Source: Mucilaginibacter dorajii
GTDB lineage: Bacteria > Bacteroidota > Bacteroidia > Sphingobacteriales > Sphingobacteriaceae
NCBI RefSeq assembly: GCF_024808255.1
Contig: NZ_JANTYS010000009.1
Location: 239,894 to 303,893, forward strand
Reading direction: 5' to 3'
DNA length: 64,000 nucleotides
The notes under the pieces are model-generated. The model did no database searches and was not told the DNA's origin. It saw only the letters and a list, made by a program, of their open reading frames with translations. Shown one piece after another: positions 8,831 to 18,211 of the stretch; the stretch's first letter is position 1; each line of letters begins with the position of its first letter. The position numbers were made by a program, and so were the translations under genes.

Positions 8831-10036
8831 ATGTTTTTTAACTCTTCCTGCAAAAAATCTACTCTCTCTTTATTGCCCCATGCCGCCGGCCTTATCATTG
8901 CGGTGTCGTTCACCGCTGTAATTTCATCGTGTGGTAACAGTAATAAACAAGCTGCTGCGGGTGCGCCCGCGCAGGTTTTGGATTATAAAGTGATGGAGCT
9001 GCAGCCGCGGCAGGCAACCCTAAATGTTGATTACCCCGCCAGTATCCAGGGGCAGCAAAATATTGAGATCAGGCCGAAGATTGACGGCTATGTAGAAAAA
9101 ATTTATGTGGATGAAGGAGCCATCGTCACCAAAGGGCAGCTGCTGTTTAAAATAAACGCGCCCCAGTATGAGCAGGATGTACGTACTGCCGCGGCTGGCA
9201 TTAAAACAGCCGAGGCTGACCTGAACCTTGCTAAAATGCAGGTAAAAAAAGTAAAGCCCCTGGTAGAAAAAGATATCATCAGTGCTTATGAACTGGAATC
9301 GGCCCAACTCACCGAACAAACTAAAGCAGCTGCATTAGCCCAGGCAAAAGCCTCGCTGGCCAATGCCAAAGTAAATTTAAATTATACCACCATCACCAGC
9401 CCGGTAAACGGGGTTATTGGCGCGTTGCCCTATAAATTGGGCAGCCTGGTTACCAGCAGTACCACAGACCCGTTGACTACGGTTTATAACACAGCCAATA
9501 TTTACGCCTATTTTGCGCTTAATGAAAAGCAGCTGTTAGATTTTAGTCGCGATAGTTTGAATAAAACATCCTTTAAAACCAAGCTGGCGAGCCTGCCGCC
9601 TGTATCACTTATTTTGCCCGATGGCACTACTTATGAGCATGCCGGCAAGGTGGAGACGGTAAACGGGTTAATCAATACCGCAACGGGCGCAGCCAATGTG
9701 CGGGCCGATTTTGTTAATCCACGGGGTTTGATCCGCAGTGGCAGCAGCGCGGTTGTGCGCATTCCTAATTTAGTGAAAGCCGCGTTATTAGTACCCGAAA
9801 GCGCTACCTACGAATTACAGGACAAGCGTTTTGTTTACGTGGTTGACGCGCAAAATAAGATCAAAAATGTGGCTATACAGGTGATGGATAATACCGCGGG
9901 TTTATTTTATGTGGTTACCCAGGGCTTAAAAGCCGGCGATAAGATCATATTGGAAAGTTCTGGCAATTTACAGGATGGCACCGTTATTAAAACCAATGTA
10001 GTGAGTGCTGCATCGGTTTATGGCAACCTTAAATAA
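8831..10036 (+). CDS. RND efflux periplasmic adaptor (membrane fusion lipoprotein)
   Basis: The adaptor links an inner-membrane RND pump to an outer-membrane channel. From ATG 8831 it has 401 residues. It has a lipoprotein signal ending VISSC, a lipoyl/barrel-sandwich half-motif (IEIRPKIDGYVEKIYVDEGA), an alpha-helical hairpin rich in Ala/Lys/Gln, and the second lipoyl half (LNYTTITSPVNGVIGALPYK). The beta-barrel and membrane-proximal domains follow. This is the AcrA/MexA layout. Pump and channel genes follow at 10079 and 13265, so the complex is complete. The TTG-initiated longer frame would bury the signal peptide and is rejected. Confidence 0.93.
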   Translation: MFFNSSCKKSTLSLLPHAAGLIIAVSFTAVISSCGNSNKQAAAGAPAQVLDYKVMELQPRQATLNVDYPASIQGQQNIEIRPKIDGYVEKIYVDEGAIVTKGQLLFKINAPQYEQDVRTAAAGIKTAEADLNLAKMQVKKVKPLVEKDIISAYELESAQLTEQTKAAALAQAKASLANAKVNLNYTTITSPVNGVIGALPYKLGSLVTSSTTDPLTTVYNTANIYAYFALNEKQLLDFSRDSLNKTSFKTKLASLPPVSLILPDGTTYEHAGKVETVNGLINTATGAANVRADFVNPRGLIRSGSSAVVRIPNLVKAALLVPESATYELQDKRFVYVVDAQNKIKNVAIQVMDNTAGLFYVVTQGLKAGDKIILESSGNLQDGTVIKTNVVSAASVYGNLK

Positions 10037-10078
10037 CCCTATCTTTTTTATTCCTGCAATTATTAGAAAAGCAATATT

Positions 10079-13000
10079 ATGCTTAAAAAATTTATAGAAC
10101 GGCCGGTACTCTCTACCGTAATTTCGGTTTTGTTACTCATACTGGGCATTTTAGGCCTGGTAAGTTTACCGGTTTCACAATACCCGGACATAGCCCCGCC
10201 AACCGTACAAGTACAGGCATTTTACAACGGTGCCAATGCCGATGTGGTGCTGAAAAGTGTGATCATCCCGATGGAGGAGCAGATTAACGGGGTGGAGAAC
10301 ATGACCTACATGACCTCATCTGCCAGTAACGATGGCTCGGCCTCCATCACAGTATATTTTAAAGTGGGTACCAACCCCGATCTGGCTGCTGTGAATGTGC
10401 AAAACCGGGTATCGCGGGCAACAAGCTTGCTGCCCTTGGTTGTTACTCAATCGGGCGTTACCGTTGCTAAAAGCCAGAGCAGTAACCTGGTGATCTTTTC
10501 GCTTTACAGTGAGGACAAAACGTACGACGAAACCTTTTTGCAAAACTATGCCAAGATCAACCTGGTTCCGCAGATTCAGCGTGTAACCGGCGTGGGTAAC
10601 GTAGACGTTTTTGGATCAAGAGATTATTCGATGCGGATTTGGCTGAAACCGGATGTAATGTCACGATACGGCATGATCCCCGATGATATTACCGATGCGC
10701 TTAACGAACAAAACATTGAAGCGGCTCCGGGAAAGTTTGGCGAAAACAGCAAGCAGGCATTCCAGTATGTTATCCGCTACAAAGGCCGCTTAAAAACAGC
10801 CAAGGAGTTTGGTGATATCATCATTAAGTCGGTTGGGAACGGGCAGCTGCTGCGCCTAAATGATATCGCGCGGATAGAGTTGGGTTCGTTGGATTATTCG
10901 TTCAGGATCCAGACCAACGGTTTGCCATCTGTAGGCGCGGCGGTAAGCCAAACGGCGGGTTCAAACGCGCATGATGTGATCGATCAAACTAAAAAGATCC
11001 TGGACGCCGCGGCAGAAAAGTTTCCGAAGGGGATGAAGATCACCTACCTGGTTGACGCCAACGAGTTTTTAAATGCCTCGGTCGAAAAAGTGATCAGCAC
11101 ACTGATAGAAGCATTTGTACTCGTTTTTATCGTAGTATTTGTTTTTTTACAGGATTTCAGATCGACCCTGATCCCGGCCATCGCGGTGCCGGTGGCTATT
11201 GTGGGGACCTTCTTTTTCCTTAACCTGTTTGGCTTTACCATCAACCTGCTCACGCTGTTCGCGTTGGTGCTGGCGATAGGGATTGTGGTGGATGATGCTA
11301 TTGTGGTGGTGGAGGCCGTGCATGCCAAACTTGATCAAGGCTATAAATCGGCAAAGCGGGCATCTGTGGATGCGATGAACGAGATTTCAGGCGCTATTGT
11401 TTCTATCACACTGGTAATGTCGGCTGTGTTTTTGCCGGTTACGTTTATTACCGGCTCTACCGGTGTTTTCTATAAACAGTTTGGTATCACGCTGGCGGTA
11501 GCTATTATTCTATCGGCAGTGAACGCCTTAACGCTGAGCCCGGCATTGTGCGCGTTATTATTAAAACCCCATCAAAAGGGAACAAAAAAGCATGGGTTTA
11601 TCAATCATTTTTACGTGGTATTTAATGCCTCTTTTGATGCGGTAAGCGGCAAGTATAAAAAATCAATAGGCTTTTTGGCCGGGCGTAAATGGATTGCTTT
11701 GGCGGCCGTAGCGGTATTTGCCAGCATCCTCATTTACCTGGTGAAAACCACCCCATCCAGCTTTGTCCCTAATGAAGACCAGGGTACGGTATTCGCCGCT
11801 ATCAGTTTGCCGCCGGCATCATCTATGGAACGTACCGAAGCGGTTGCATCTAAAATTGACAGCATTGGGCATACTTTTCCAGAGGTTAGAAATACATTGA
11901 AATTGGTTGGCTTTAACTTCATAGCCGGATCTGGCAGCGCCTACGCCATGGTGATCATGAAACTGAAAACCTGGGATCAGCGTAAAGAAAAAGAACAAAG
12001 TCTGCAAAGTATCATTGGCAGGCTTACCGCTAAAACAGCGGGTTTGCGTGAGGCTAATGTATTTTACTTTTCGCCGCCTACCCTACAGGGCTTTGGGAAC
12101 AGCGATGGCTTTGAGTTTCAGTTGCAGGATAAAGGAGGCCATACCATTGATGAGCTGTTTAAGGTGAGCAATACTTTCCAGGAGGCGTTGAAAAAACGGA
12201 AGGAAATCCAAAACCTTAACTCATCATTTAATCCCAACTTTCCGCAATACCAGGTTGATGTTAACGTGGCTAAATGTAAAGAGGCCGGCGTAACCGTAAA
12301 CGCGGTGTTAAATACCTTGCAGGGATATTATGGCGGCTTATATGCTTCAAACTTTAACCAGTTTGGCAAGCAATACCGGGTAATGGTGCAGGCCGATTAT
12401 GATTACCGCGCCAATGAAATTGGCCTGAGCAAGATATTTGTGCGCAACACGGCAGGTATCATGGCGCCTATCACCTCATTTATTTCATTGAAAAGGGTGT
12501 TTGGGCCAGAGTCTATTTCGCGCTTTAACTTGTTTACTGCTATATCGGTATCCGGTTCGCCTAACCCGGGTTATAGCACGGGCGATGCCATTAAGGCCAT
12601 TCAGGAAGTAGCCAAACAAACCCTGCCTGCCGGGTACGATTTTGAATTTTCGGGCCTTACCCGCGAGGAGTTGAGCACCGGTACACAATCGGCCTATATA
12701 TTTATGCTTTGCCTGGTGTTTGTATACTTTTTATTGTGCGCACAGTACGAGAGTTATATTTTGCCTTTCGCGGTATTGCTTTCCCTGCCGGTGGGTTTGG
12801 CGGGTACTTACCTGTTTGCCCAGATTTTTGGGGTAGGCAGTAATATATACCTGCAAATTTCGCTCATCATGCTCATTGGCTTATTAGCCAAAAATGCCAT
12901 CCTTATTGTGGAGTTTGCCTTGGAGCGCCGCCGCAGCGGCATGGGTTTGGTTGAAGCAGCCATTGCCGGTGCCGAAGCCCGCTTACGCCCAATTTTGATG

Positions 13001-13246
13001 ACCTCCTTCGCTTTCATTTTTGGGATTATGCCGCTGATGGTTTCAACAGGTGCCGGTGCTAATGGTAACCGCTCGATAGGTACTGGTGCCGTTGGGGGTA
13101 TGTTTGTTGGTACGGTGTTCGGGGTGTTTGTGATCCCGGTGCTGTTCATCATTTTCCAGGCCTTGCAGGAAAAGATCAGCATTAAAGGGAAACATGATGA
13201 TGAGGATGAAAACGATGACCCGATCATCACACCATCCGCTCATTAA
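10079..13246 (+). CDS. RND multidrug efflux pump, AcrB/MexB (HAE1) type
   Basis: A proton-driven trimeric inner-membrane transporter of 1055 residues, the normal HAE1 length. The start (FIERPVLSTVISVLLLILG) and the first large periplasmic loop (PVSQYPDIAPPTVQV) are typical. The proton-relay residues are present: Asp405-Asp406 in GIVVDDAIVVVE and Lys938 in LLAKNAILIVEFA, matching AcrB D407/D408/K940. Twelve helices are expected in the usual 1+5+1+5 pattern. The gene is 42 bases after the adaptor and 18 before the channel. HAE1 pumps mostly export hydrophobic drugs, dyes and detergents. No dedicated regulator is adjacent. Confidence 0.96.
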   Translation: MLKKFIERPVLSTVISVLLLILGILGLVSLPVSQYPDIAPPTVQVQAFYNGANADVVLKSVIIPMEEQINGVENMTYMTSSASNDGSASITVYFKVGTNPDLAAVNVQNRVSRATSLLPLVVTQSGVTVAKSQSSNLVIFSLYSEDKTYDETFLQNYAKINLVPQIQRVTGVGNVDVFGSRDYSMRIWLKPDVMSRYGMIPDDITDALNEQNIEAAPGKFGENSKQAFQYVIRYKGRLKTAKEFGDIIIKSVGNGQLLRLNDIARIELGSLDYSFRIQTNGLPSVGAAVSQTAGSNAHDVIDQTKKILDAAAEKFPKGMKITYLVDANEFLNASVEKVISTLIEAFVLVFIVVFVFLQDFRSTLIPAIAVPVAIVGTFFFLNLFGFTINLLTLFALVLAIGIVVDDAIVVVEAVHAKLDQGYKSAKRASVDAMNEISGAIVSITLVMSAVFLPVTFITGSTGVFYKQFGITLAVAIILSAVNALTLSPALCALLLKPHQKGTKKHGFINHFYVVFNASFDAVSGKYKKSIGFLAGRKWIALAAVAVFASILIYLVKTTPSSFVPNEDQGTVFAAISLPPASSMERTEAVASKIDSIGHTFPEVRNTLKLVGFNFIAGSGSAYAMVIMKLKTWDQRKEKEQSLQSIIGRLTAKTAGLREANVFYFSPPTLQGFGNSDGFEFQLQDKGGHTIDELFKVSNTFQEALKKRKEIQNLNSSFNPNFPQYQVDVNVAKCKEAGVTVNAVLNTLQGYYGGLYASNFNQFGKQYRVMVQADYDYRANEIGLSKIFVRNTAGIMAPITSFISLKRVFGPESISRFNLFTAISVSGSPNPGYSTGDAIKAIQEVAKQTLPAGYDFEFSGLTREELSTGTQSAYIFMLCLVFVYFLLCAQYESYILPFAVLLSLPVGLAGTYLFAQIFGVGSNIYLQISLIMLIGLLAKNAILIVEFALERRRSGMGLVEAAIAGAEARLRPILMTSFAFIFGIMPLMVSTGAGANGNRSIGTGAVGGMFVGTVFGVFVIPVLFIIFQALQEKISIKGKHDDEDENDDPIITPSAH

Positions 13247-13264
13247 TGTATAATTGAAATTGAA

Positions 13265-14671
13265 ATGAACCGACTGACCATAAAATATATCTCGTTTTTT
13301 ACGCTCACTTTGAGCGTGCTGCTTTCCTGTAAGATCACCAAAACCTACAACCACCCCGAAGTGGGCACGACAGGTTTATACCGTGACGGGCAAGGAAGTG
13401 ATACCACAACCATAGCCTCATTGCCATGGCAAAGCCTGTTTGCTGATACCGCGCTGAGATCACTGATCCAGGAAGGGTTAAATAATAACCTCGACCTGAA
13501 AACAGCCGTTCAGCGCATCCTGGAATCGCAGGCAACGTTGCAGCAAAGCAAGGCCGCGTTTTACCCGTCATTAAGCGGTAATGTTAACGTAACACGGTCA
13601 AAACAATCATCGGCAGGGTTAAATTACCCGGCGGGTACCATTGTAAATACCCTAACCACAAATTACCAGGCCGGGCTAACTACCTCATGGGAGGCCGATG
13701 TATGGGGCAAATTAAGCAGCACCAAACGCGCTGCATTAGCGGGCTATTTACAAACCGATGCCGCCAAACGTGCCGTACAAACCCAGCTGATAGCCGATAT
13801 TGCCAATAACTATTTTACGCTGCTTGCTTTGGATAAGCAAATGGAGATAACCCGCGAAACCCTTAAAAACAGGATTAAGGATGTAGAAACCATGAAGGAG
13901 CTTAAAGCGGGAGCCGTAGTTACCGGTGCCGCTGTGGTGCAAAGCGAAGCCAACCGCTACGCTGCTGAAGTATCCATCCCCGATCTGAAACGCAGCATCC
14001 GGGAAACCGAGAACGCTTTAGATGTGCTCCTTGCTCGTGCCCCCGGCCCAATAAGCCGAGCCAGCCTGGCTGATGAAAAGATAAGTAGCGAATTACAGGC
14101 AGGCATCCCAACGCAGTTACTAAATAACCGCCCGGATGTACAGCAAAGCGAATACGCTTTTAGAGCCGCTTTTGAAAACACCAATGTGGCGCGGTCGTAC
14201 TTTTATCCTTCGTTTACCATTACGGCGTCGAGTGGTTTATCAACCCTGCAACTGAAAGACTTTTTTGTTAACTCCATATTTTACAACATAGCCGCTGGTT
14301 TAACCCAGCCCATTTTTAACCAGGGCCTCAATAAAGCCCGCCTGCGCACCGCGCAGGCCCAGCAGCAGGAAGCGTTAAACAGTTTCCAGAAAACGTTACT
14401 GGTGGCCGGGCAGGAGGTTTCAAACGCCCTTTACGCCCACCAGACTGCCTTAGAAAAACAGGACGCCCGCAGCAAGCAAATAATAGCCCTGCAAAAATCT
14501 GTTGATTACACGCAGGAGTTATTGCGCTACAGTTCGGCCACCAATTATACCGATGTATTAACGTCTGAGCAAAACCTCTTATCAGCCCAATTGAGTGGTG
14601 TAAGCGACAGGTTGCAGGAATTACAGGCGGTGGTAAATCTTTACAGGGCTTTGGGTGGGGGCTGGAGGTAG
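13265..14671 (+). CDS. RND efflux outer-membrane channel lipoprotein (OprM/NodT type)
   Basis: A TolC-like trimeric outer-membrane channel of 468 residues. The signal ends in the lipobox LLSC (Cys22). Two TolC-like repeats of long amphipathic helices follow, with family signatures PWQSLFAD, LIQEGLNNNLDLKTAVQRI, SWEADVWGKL and LLNNRPDVQQSEY. It is the last gene of the adaptor-pump-channel operon, 18 bases after the pump. The frame ends just before a GTCATTTCGA-type repeat at 14697, and no strong terminator hairpin with a T-run is visible. Confidence 0.95.
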   Translation: MNRLTIKYISFFTLTLSVLLSCKITKTYNHPEVGTTGLYRDGQGSDTTTIASLPWQSLFADTALRSLIQEGLNNNLDLKTAVQRILESQATLQQSKAAFYPSLSGNVNVTRSKQSSAGLNYPAGTIVNTLTTNYQAGLTTSWEADVWGKLSSTKRAALAGYLQTDAAKRAVQTQLIADIANNYFTLLALDKQMEITRETLKNRIKDVETMKELKAGAVVTGAAVVQSEANRYAAEVSIPDLKRSIRETENALDVLLARAPGPISRASLADEKISSELQAGIPTQLLNNRPDVQQSEYAFRAAFENTNVARSYFYPSFTITASSGLSTLQLKDFFVNSIFYNIAAGLTQPIFNQGLNKARLRTAQAQQQEALNSFQKTLLVAGQEVSNALYAHQTALEKQDARSKQIIALQKSVDYTQELLRYSSATNYTDVLTSEQNLLSAQLSGVSDRLQELQAVVNLYRALGGGWR

Positions 14672-14696
14672 AGGGGATTTATTATAAGAAACCGTC

Positions 14697-14860
14697 GTCA
14701 TTTCGAACGAACCGGTGGGGTATTGTGCGCCGGAGGTGAGGAGAAATCTTGTAAAAGCGGACAATCGGCTGTGCAAGGCGTACAAGATTTTTCGCTGCGC
14801 TCAAGAGAGAGTTTCTCCTCGCGCCCAGCTTTTTCCCGGCGCTTGCTCGTTCGAAATGAC
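14697..14860. repeat. GTCATTTCGA-ended palindromic repeat, copy 1
   Basis: The ends are GTCATTTCGAACGA and TCGTTCGAAATGAC, exact reverse complements. The inner arms carry GAGGAGAAATCTTGTA and TACAAGATTTTTCG, and GAAATC is paired with GTTTCTCCTC. A second copy with the same ends and inner GAGAAATCTTATACGA / TCGTAGAAGATTTCTC lies at 55387-55527. Between operon ends it could also serve as a bidirectional mRNA stabiliser. Confidence 0.85.
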
Positions 14861-14889
14861 AAGGGTTTCGTTTAATCTTTTATTCCGCC

Positions 14890-16335
14890 CTACAGCAACG
14901 GCGAAAACAACCTTGCAAATTTCTCGGGCAATTGCTTAAACAAAGGGCGTTTTTTCCAGGTTTTGGGGTTTATCTTTTTGGCGTCTTTGATGTCGTTATA
15001 AAAAGCGTCCCTGAGCTGGGTCGCTATTTCGGTATCGTATACCATGGCGTTTACTTCAAAATTGAGTTCAAAACTGCGGTGGTCCATATTGGCGGATCCG
15101 ATGATGGCCAGCTTACCATCGGCTACCATGGTTTTGGCGTGCACAAAGCCTTTTTGATAAAGCCAGATCTCGGCCCCGCAATCCAATATCGTTCCGTAAT
15201 AGGAACGGGCCGCGGCGTTTACAATAAACGAATCTGATTTATCGGGCACCAATAGCTTTACCTTAACCCCGCTAAGCAGGGCCATGCAAATAGCGTCCAT
15301 CATACTTTCGCCGGGAATAAAATAGGGCGATGTGATCAGGATCTCTTCTTCGGCCAGGCCAATTACTTCCATTAGCGAAAACATGATGGTTGGTGTGGCC
15401 GAGTCGGGCCCGCTGGCGGCAATCTGTACCATGGCTTTGCCCTTTTTGCTGTTGGTAGTGCAAAAGAAATCCTCCTGCAACTTCAGGTGCTGATTGGCGC
15501 TGAAATTCCAGTCGCAGATGAACAGGTATTGCAGGTAAAACGTGCCCGGGCCGTTAATGCGCAAGTGTGTATCCCGCCAAAATACCGGATTGTCGTTTTC
15601 GGGCTTGTTGATATAGCGGTCGCTGATGTTGATGCCGCCCACAAAACCGGTGCAGCCATCAATCACAATTATTTTACGGTGATTGCGGTAATTGGTGCGG
15701 TTGGATAGGGCGACAAAAAAGATCTTATAAAAAGGATAAGCCTCTACCCCGCCCGCCCTTAGCTCATCTACAAATTTGTTGCGGATGGAACGGCTTCCAA
15801 AATCGTCATAAATGAACCGAACTTTTACGCCTTCGGCCGCCTTTTGGATCAATACGTCTTTTACCAGGTTCCCAATAACATCATCCTCATAAATATAATA
15901 CTCTATGTGGATGTGGTGCTTGGCTGCCTGTAAGGCCTCTAAAACAAGCGGAAACTTTTCTTCGCCGTTGAGCAACAACTTCACCTCGTTATGGCCACTT
16001 AGCGGACTGTTGTCATTAACAAGCAGCCGCGCCAGTTTTTTATGGGTTTTTACCTCTTTTTCGCCGGTATCCCAGGCTTCTTTTGATTCCATGCGGATTT
16101 TTTTCAGGATCTCGTCAAGCAATGTGTTATCACGGACTATCTTTTTACTGTACAGCTTGTTTTTGCGGTAATTGGCACCTACGGCAAAGTAAATGATCAT
16201 GCCTAAGCCCGGTAAAAGGATAGCGATAAGCAGGTAACCGAAAGTTTTACTGGTTGATACGGTATCATACAATATACGGAGGCAAACAAAGCCAACGAGT
16301 GCTATATAAAGGGCGGTTAGGATATACCAGTGCAT
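14890..16335 (-). CDS. cls: Cardiolipin synthase, phospholipase D type
   Basis: It makes cardiolipin from phosphatidylglycerol at the inner membrane. The protein has 481 residues, with two N-terminal membrane helices (about 3-20 and 31-50), a cytoplasmic linker, and two HKD active-site motifs: NHRKIIVIDG near 217 and VHAKTMVADG near 398. The second is followed by GSANMDHRS. This is the standard ClsA-like layout. The gene begins one base after the stop of the DUF457 gene on the same strand, so the pair forms a tight operon. Confidence 0.95.
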   Translation of the reverse strand: MHWYILTALYIALVGFVCLRILYDTVSTSKTFGYLLIAILLPGLGMIIYFAVGANYRKNKLYSKKIVRDNTLLDEILKKIRMESKEAWDTGEKEVKTHKKLARLLVNDNSPLSGHNEVKLLLNGEEKFPLVLEALQAAKHHIHIEYYIYEDDVIGNLVKDVLIQKAAEGVKVRFIYDDFGSRSIRNKFVDELRAGGVEAYPFYKIFFVALSNRTNYRNHRKIIVIDGCTGFVGGINISDRYINKPENDNPVFWRDTHLRINGPGTFYLQYLFICDWNFSANQHLKLQEDFFCTTNSKKGKAMVQIAASGPDSATPTIMFSLMEVIGLAEEEILITSPYFIPGESMMDAICMALLSGVKVKLLVPDKSDSFIVNAAARSYYGTILDCGAEIWLYQKGFVHAKTMVADGKLAIIGSANMDHRSFELNFEVNAMVYDTEIATQLRDAFYNDIKDAKKINPKTWKKRPLFKQLPEKFARLFSPLL

Positions 16336-16336
16336 A

Positions 16337-17362
16337 TTAAAGGGTTTGGGTATTGATAATTTGATGGCCGGCTATCCGGCGCAGGTAAGTTTTTATTGAT
16401 TGGCCGTTCCAGCCGCTTAGCCTGCCTTTTTGCAACAGTGCAGCGCTGGTTTTATCGCTGTTTAAAGGGTAGCTGAATGAAAACGGCGCATCGCGTTTGG
16501 CCCAGCCCTGCACCTGCTCAAACCGGGGGATATTGAAAAAGCTTTGCCCATTTTGATTGGTGATGATGTAATCGTTATCGGCAAATTCAATTAACCGGCG
16601 CAGGTGTTCGCTGCTTTTTGTTTTCAGTAAGCTATCGGCTTGGGGATGCCATTCAAAACTAATGGGGCTTTGGCTATCGTCCCAAACAGAGCTATAAGTG
16701 GTAAGGTCGCCCTGGGTTTTATGCACTACTACATACCATAACATGCTATTGAAGGGAGCCGGGGTGGTAAAATATTTACTTGTAGGGCTATTTAAAGATG
16801 ACAGGATTTTACTGTTGACGGATGTTTTGCAGTAAACGGCAAAGCACAGGTAAAGCGCGGAAATATATAGCCCGGCATAAGCACAGGCGGCCCGTTTAGC
16901 ATAGTGGCTATGTTTAAATACAAGTATGACGGCTGCAGCCAGCAAAGCAAGCGTGAATAAAGGATCAACCACGTATAATAGGTTAACGGAGAAGCGATGG
17001 TTACTAAATGGTTCAAGCAAGCCGGTTCCATAACTGTTGCAGCAGTCAAGCAGATCATGCAGGCAAAGCTCAAAACAGAAGAATGCTATTAAGGAAATGA
17101 GCGCAAGGTTTTGCCTTTTATGGATATGTTGGGCAATTAACGCTAATAGAAAACCTGTAATAGCAGTAAACAGGAAAGAGTGGGTTAACCCGCGGTGGAT
17201 AAGAAAAGCTTTATCGGCTGGGAAGAATGGTTGCAAGGCGGTGTCAATATCCGGCAGGCATTGGGATACAGCACCCCAGGCCAGGGCGGATTTACCAAGC
17301 TTTTTGCCTAAGAGGACTTCGCCGGTGCAGGCACCTAAAGCTAAATGTGTAACTGTATCCAT
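16337..17362 (-). CDS. YdjM/DUF457-family membrane-bound putative metal hydrolase
   Basis: A 341-residue membrane protein. The amino end carries the family signature: MDTVTHLALGACTGE, then LPDIDT (about 36-41) and HRGLTHSF (about 56-63). Its His and Asp residues are the proposed metal ligands. About four or five membrane segments occupy residues 20-185, and the last 150 residues form a soluble domain rich in aromatic residues. The substrate is unknown; YdjM-type proteins are linked to membrane and lipid stress. It is first in an operon with cls (1-base gap), which supports a membrane-lipid setting. Confidence 0.85.
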   Translation of the reverse strand: MDTVTHLALGACTGEVLLGKKLGKSALAWGAVSQCLPDIDTALQPFFPADKAFLIHRGLTHSFLFTAITGFLLALIAQHIHKRQNLALISLIAFFCFELCLHDLLDCCNSYGTGLLEPFSNHRFSVNLLYVVDPLFTLALLAAAVILVFKHSHYAKRAACAYAGLYISALYLCFAVYCKTSVNSKILSSLNSPTSKYFTTPAPFNSMLWYVVVHKTQGDLTTYSSVWDDSQSPISFEWHPQADSLLKTKSSEHLRRLIEFADNDYIITNQNGQSFFNIPRFEQVQGWAKRDAPFSFSYPLNSDKTSAALLQKGRLSGWNGQSIKTYLRRIAGHQIINTQTL

Positions 17363-17434
17363 TAATAATGAAAAGGGTTAGTACATTAAGCGTTATTGGC
17401 GTAAAAAGTTTGGCCGGTGTTGTTTAAATATAGA

Positions 17435-17461
17435 GGCCCGGTTACATATGCAAACCGGGCC
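17435..17461 (-). terminator. Terminator hairpin after the lmo0937-type gene
   Basis: GGCCCGGTT at 17435-17443 pairs perfectly with AACCGGGCC at 17453-17461. It lies 30 bases past the stop of the 51-residue membrane peptide on the minus strand. The U-tract is weak on either strand, but both flanking genes read leftwards, so insulation is its likely role. Confidence 0.6.
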
Positions 17462-17491
17462 TTTATAAAGGTTATTAACCTTTTAATTATG

Positions 17492-17647
17492 TTATACAGC
17501 GGTGCCTCTTCTTAAGAAGCCAAATATTAAGGCTATAATAGCTATTACCAATAATATGTGGATTAAGCTACCAACCGAGTAAACAAATGCGCCCAGCGCC
17601 CATCCTATAAGCAGGATTACAGCAACGATATAAAGTAACGAGTTCAT
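17492..17647 (-). CDS. lmo0937-family small membrane protein
   Basis: A 51-residue protein with ATG at 17645-17647. It has two hydrophobic helices: LLYIVAVILLIGWALGAF (about 4-21) and a second ending IALIFGFLRRG (about 28-48). The short basic end RRG and the double-helix pattern match the widespread lmo0937/DUF5670-type membrane peptides, which are often stress-induced. It is preceded by an AT-rich leader and followed by a perfect 9-bp hairpin. The molecular role is unknown. Confidence 0.85.
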   Translation of the reverse strand: MNSLLYIVAVILLIGWALGAFVYSVGSLIHILLVIAIIALIFGFLRRGTAV

Positions 17648-17937
17648 GATAGATTTTTTTAGTTGTTTTTGAAATGATTATGACAAATTCATTACAATTC
17701 AGGTGCCAATGCCTTTGTTGCGTTTATTTAACCCAAAAAGCAGGCTAAACAGATTAGTATACTATACAACTGTTGGTGTTAAAACCTACACTTTTAAATT
17801 AAAACTATAATTTATTAATTTTTAGTAGAGTATGAAATCTAAAATAACGGCTTATTCGTAAATGGAAGTATACGCCCCATGATGGATTGGGTATTGCTGG
17901 ATGAGGGGGGCGTTGTTTATTTTATTGAATTACAAAT

Positions 17938-18162
17938 ATGCCGAACGTTGTTAAAAGTAGAATTAAAGCCATTGTTACCAGGATCCGAACGGTCCGGCGG
18001 TCAAAAAACTATTCGCAGGATTACATGGCCGCAAAGCTTAATATGTCGCAAAACGCCTATAGTAAAATAGAATTAGGATACACCAACATCTCCCTTGAAG
18101 ATTTTATCAATATTGCCGGACTATTAGAGGCCAGCGAGCAAGAATTACTTGACAGTTTTTAG
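17938..18162 (+). CDS. XRE-type helix-turn-helix regulator, small
   Basis: A 74-residue protein that is almost only a Cro/C1-type HTH domain. The helix-turn-helix is clear: YSQDYMAAKLNMSQNAYSKI (about 25-44), with the typical IELG after it and a short helical end (FINIAGLLEAS). The ATG at 17938 is taken because the domain needs the first basic residues. It stands alone between an AT-rich stretch and a convergent hydrolase gene. Targets are unknown; single-domain proteins of this type are common in Bacteroidota. Confidence 0.88.
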   Translation: MPNVVKSRIKAIVTRIRTVRRSKNYSQDYMAAKLNMSQNAYSKIELGYTNISLEDFINIAGLLEASEQELLDSF

Positions 18163-18211
18163 GTGGAAAGCTTAAGGCTAAAAGCAAAAAGCATGGAAAA
18201 GCCGGTTTTCT

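Noticed and set aside
14715..14939. 74-codon frame after the RND operon
   Set aside because: It coincides with the GTCATTTCGA repeat and has no start signals.
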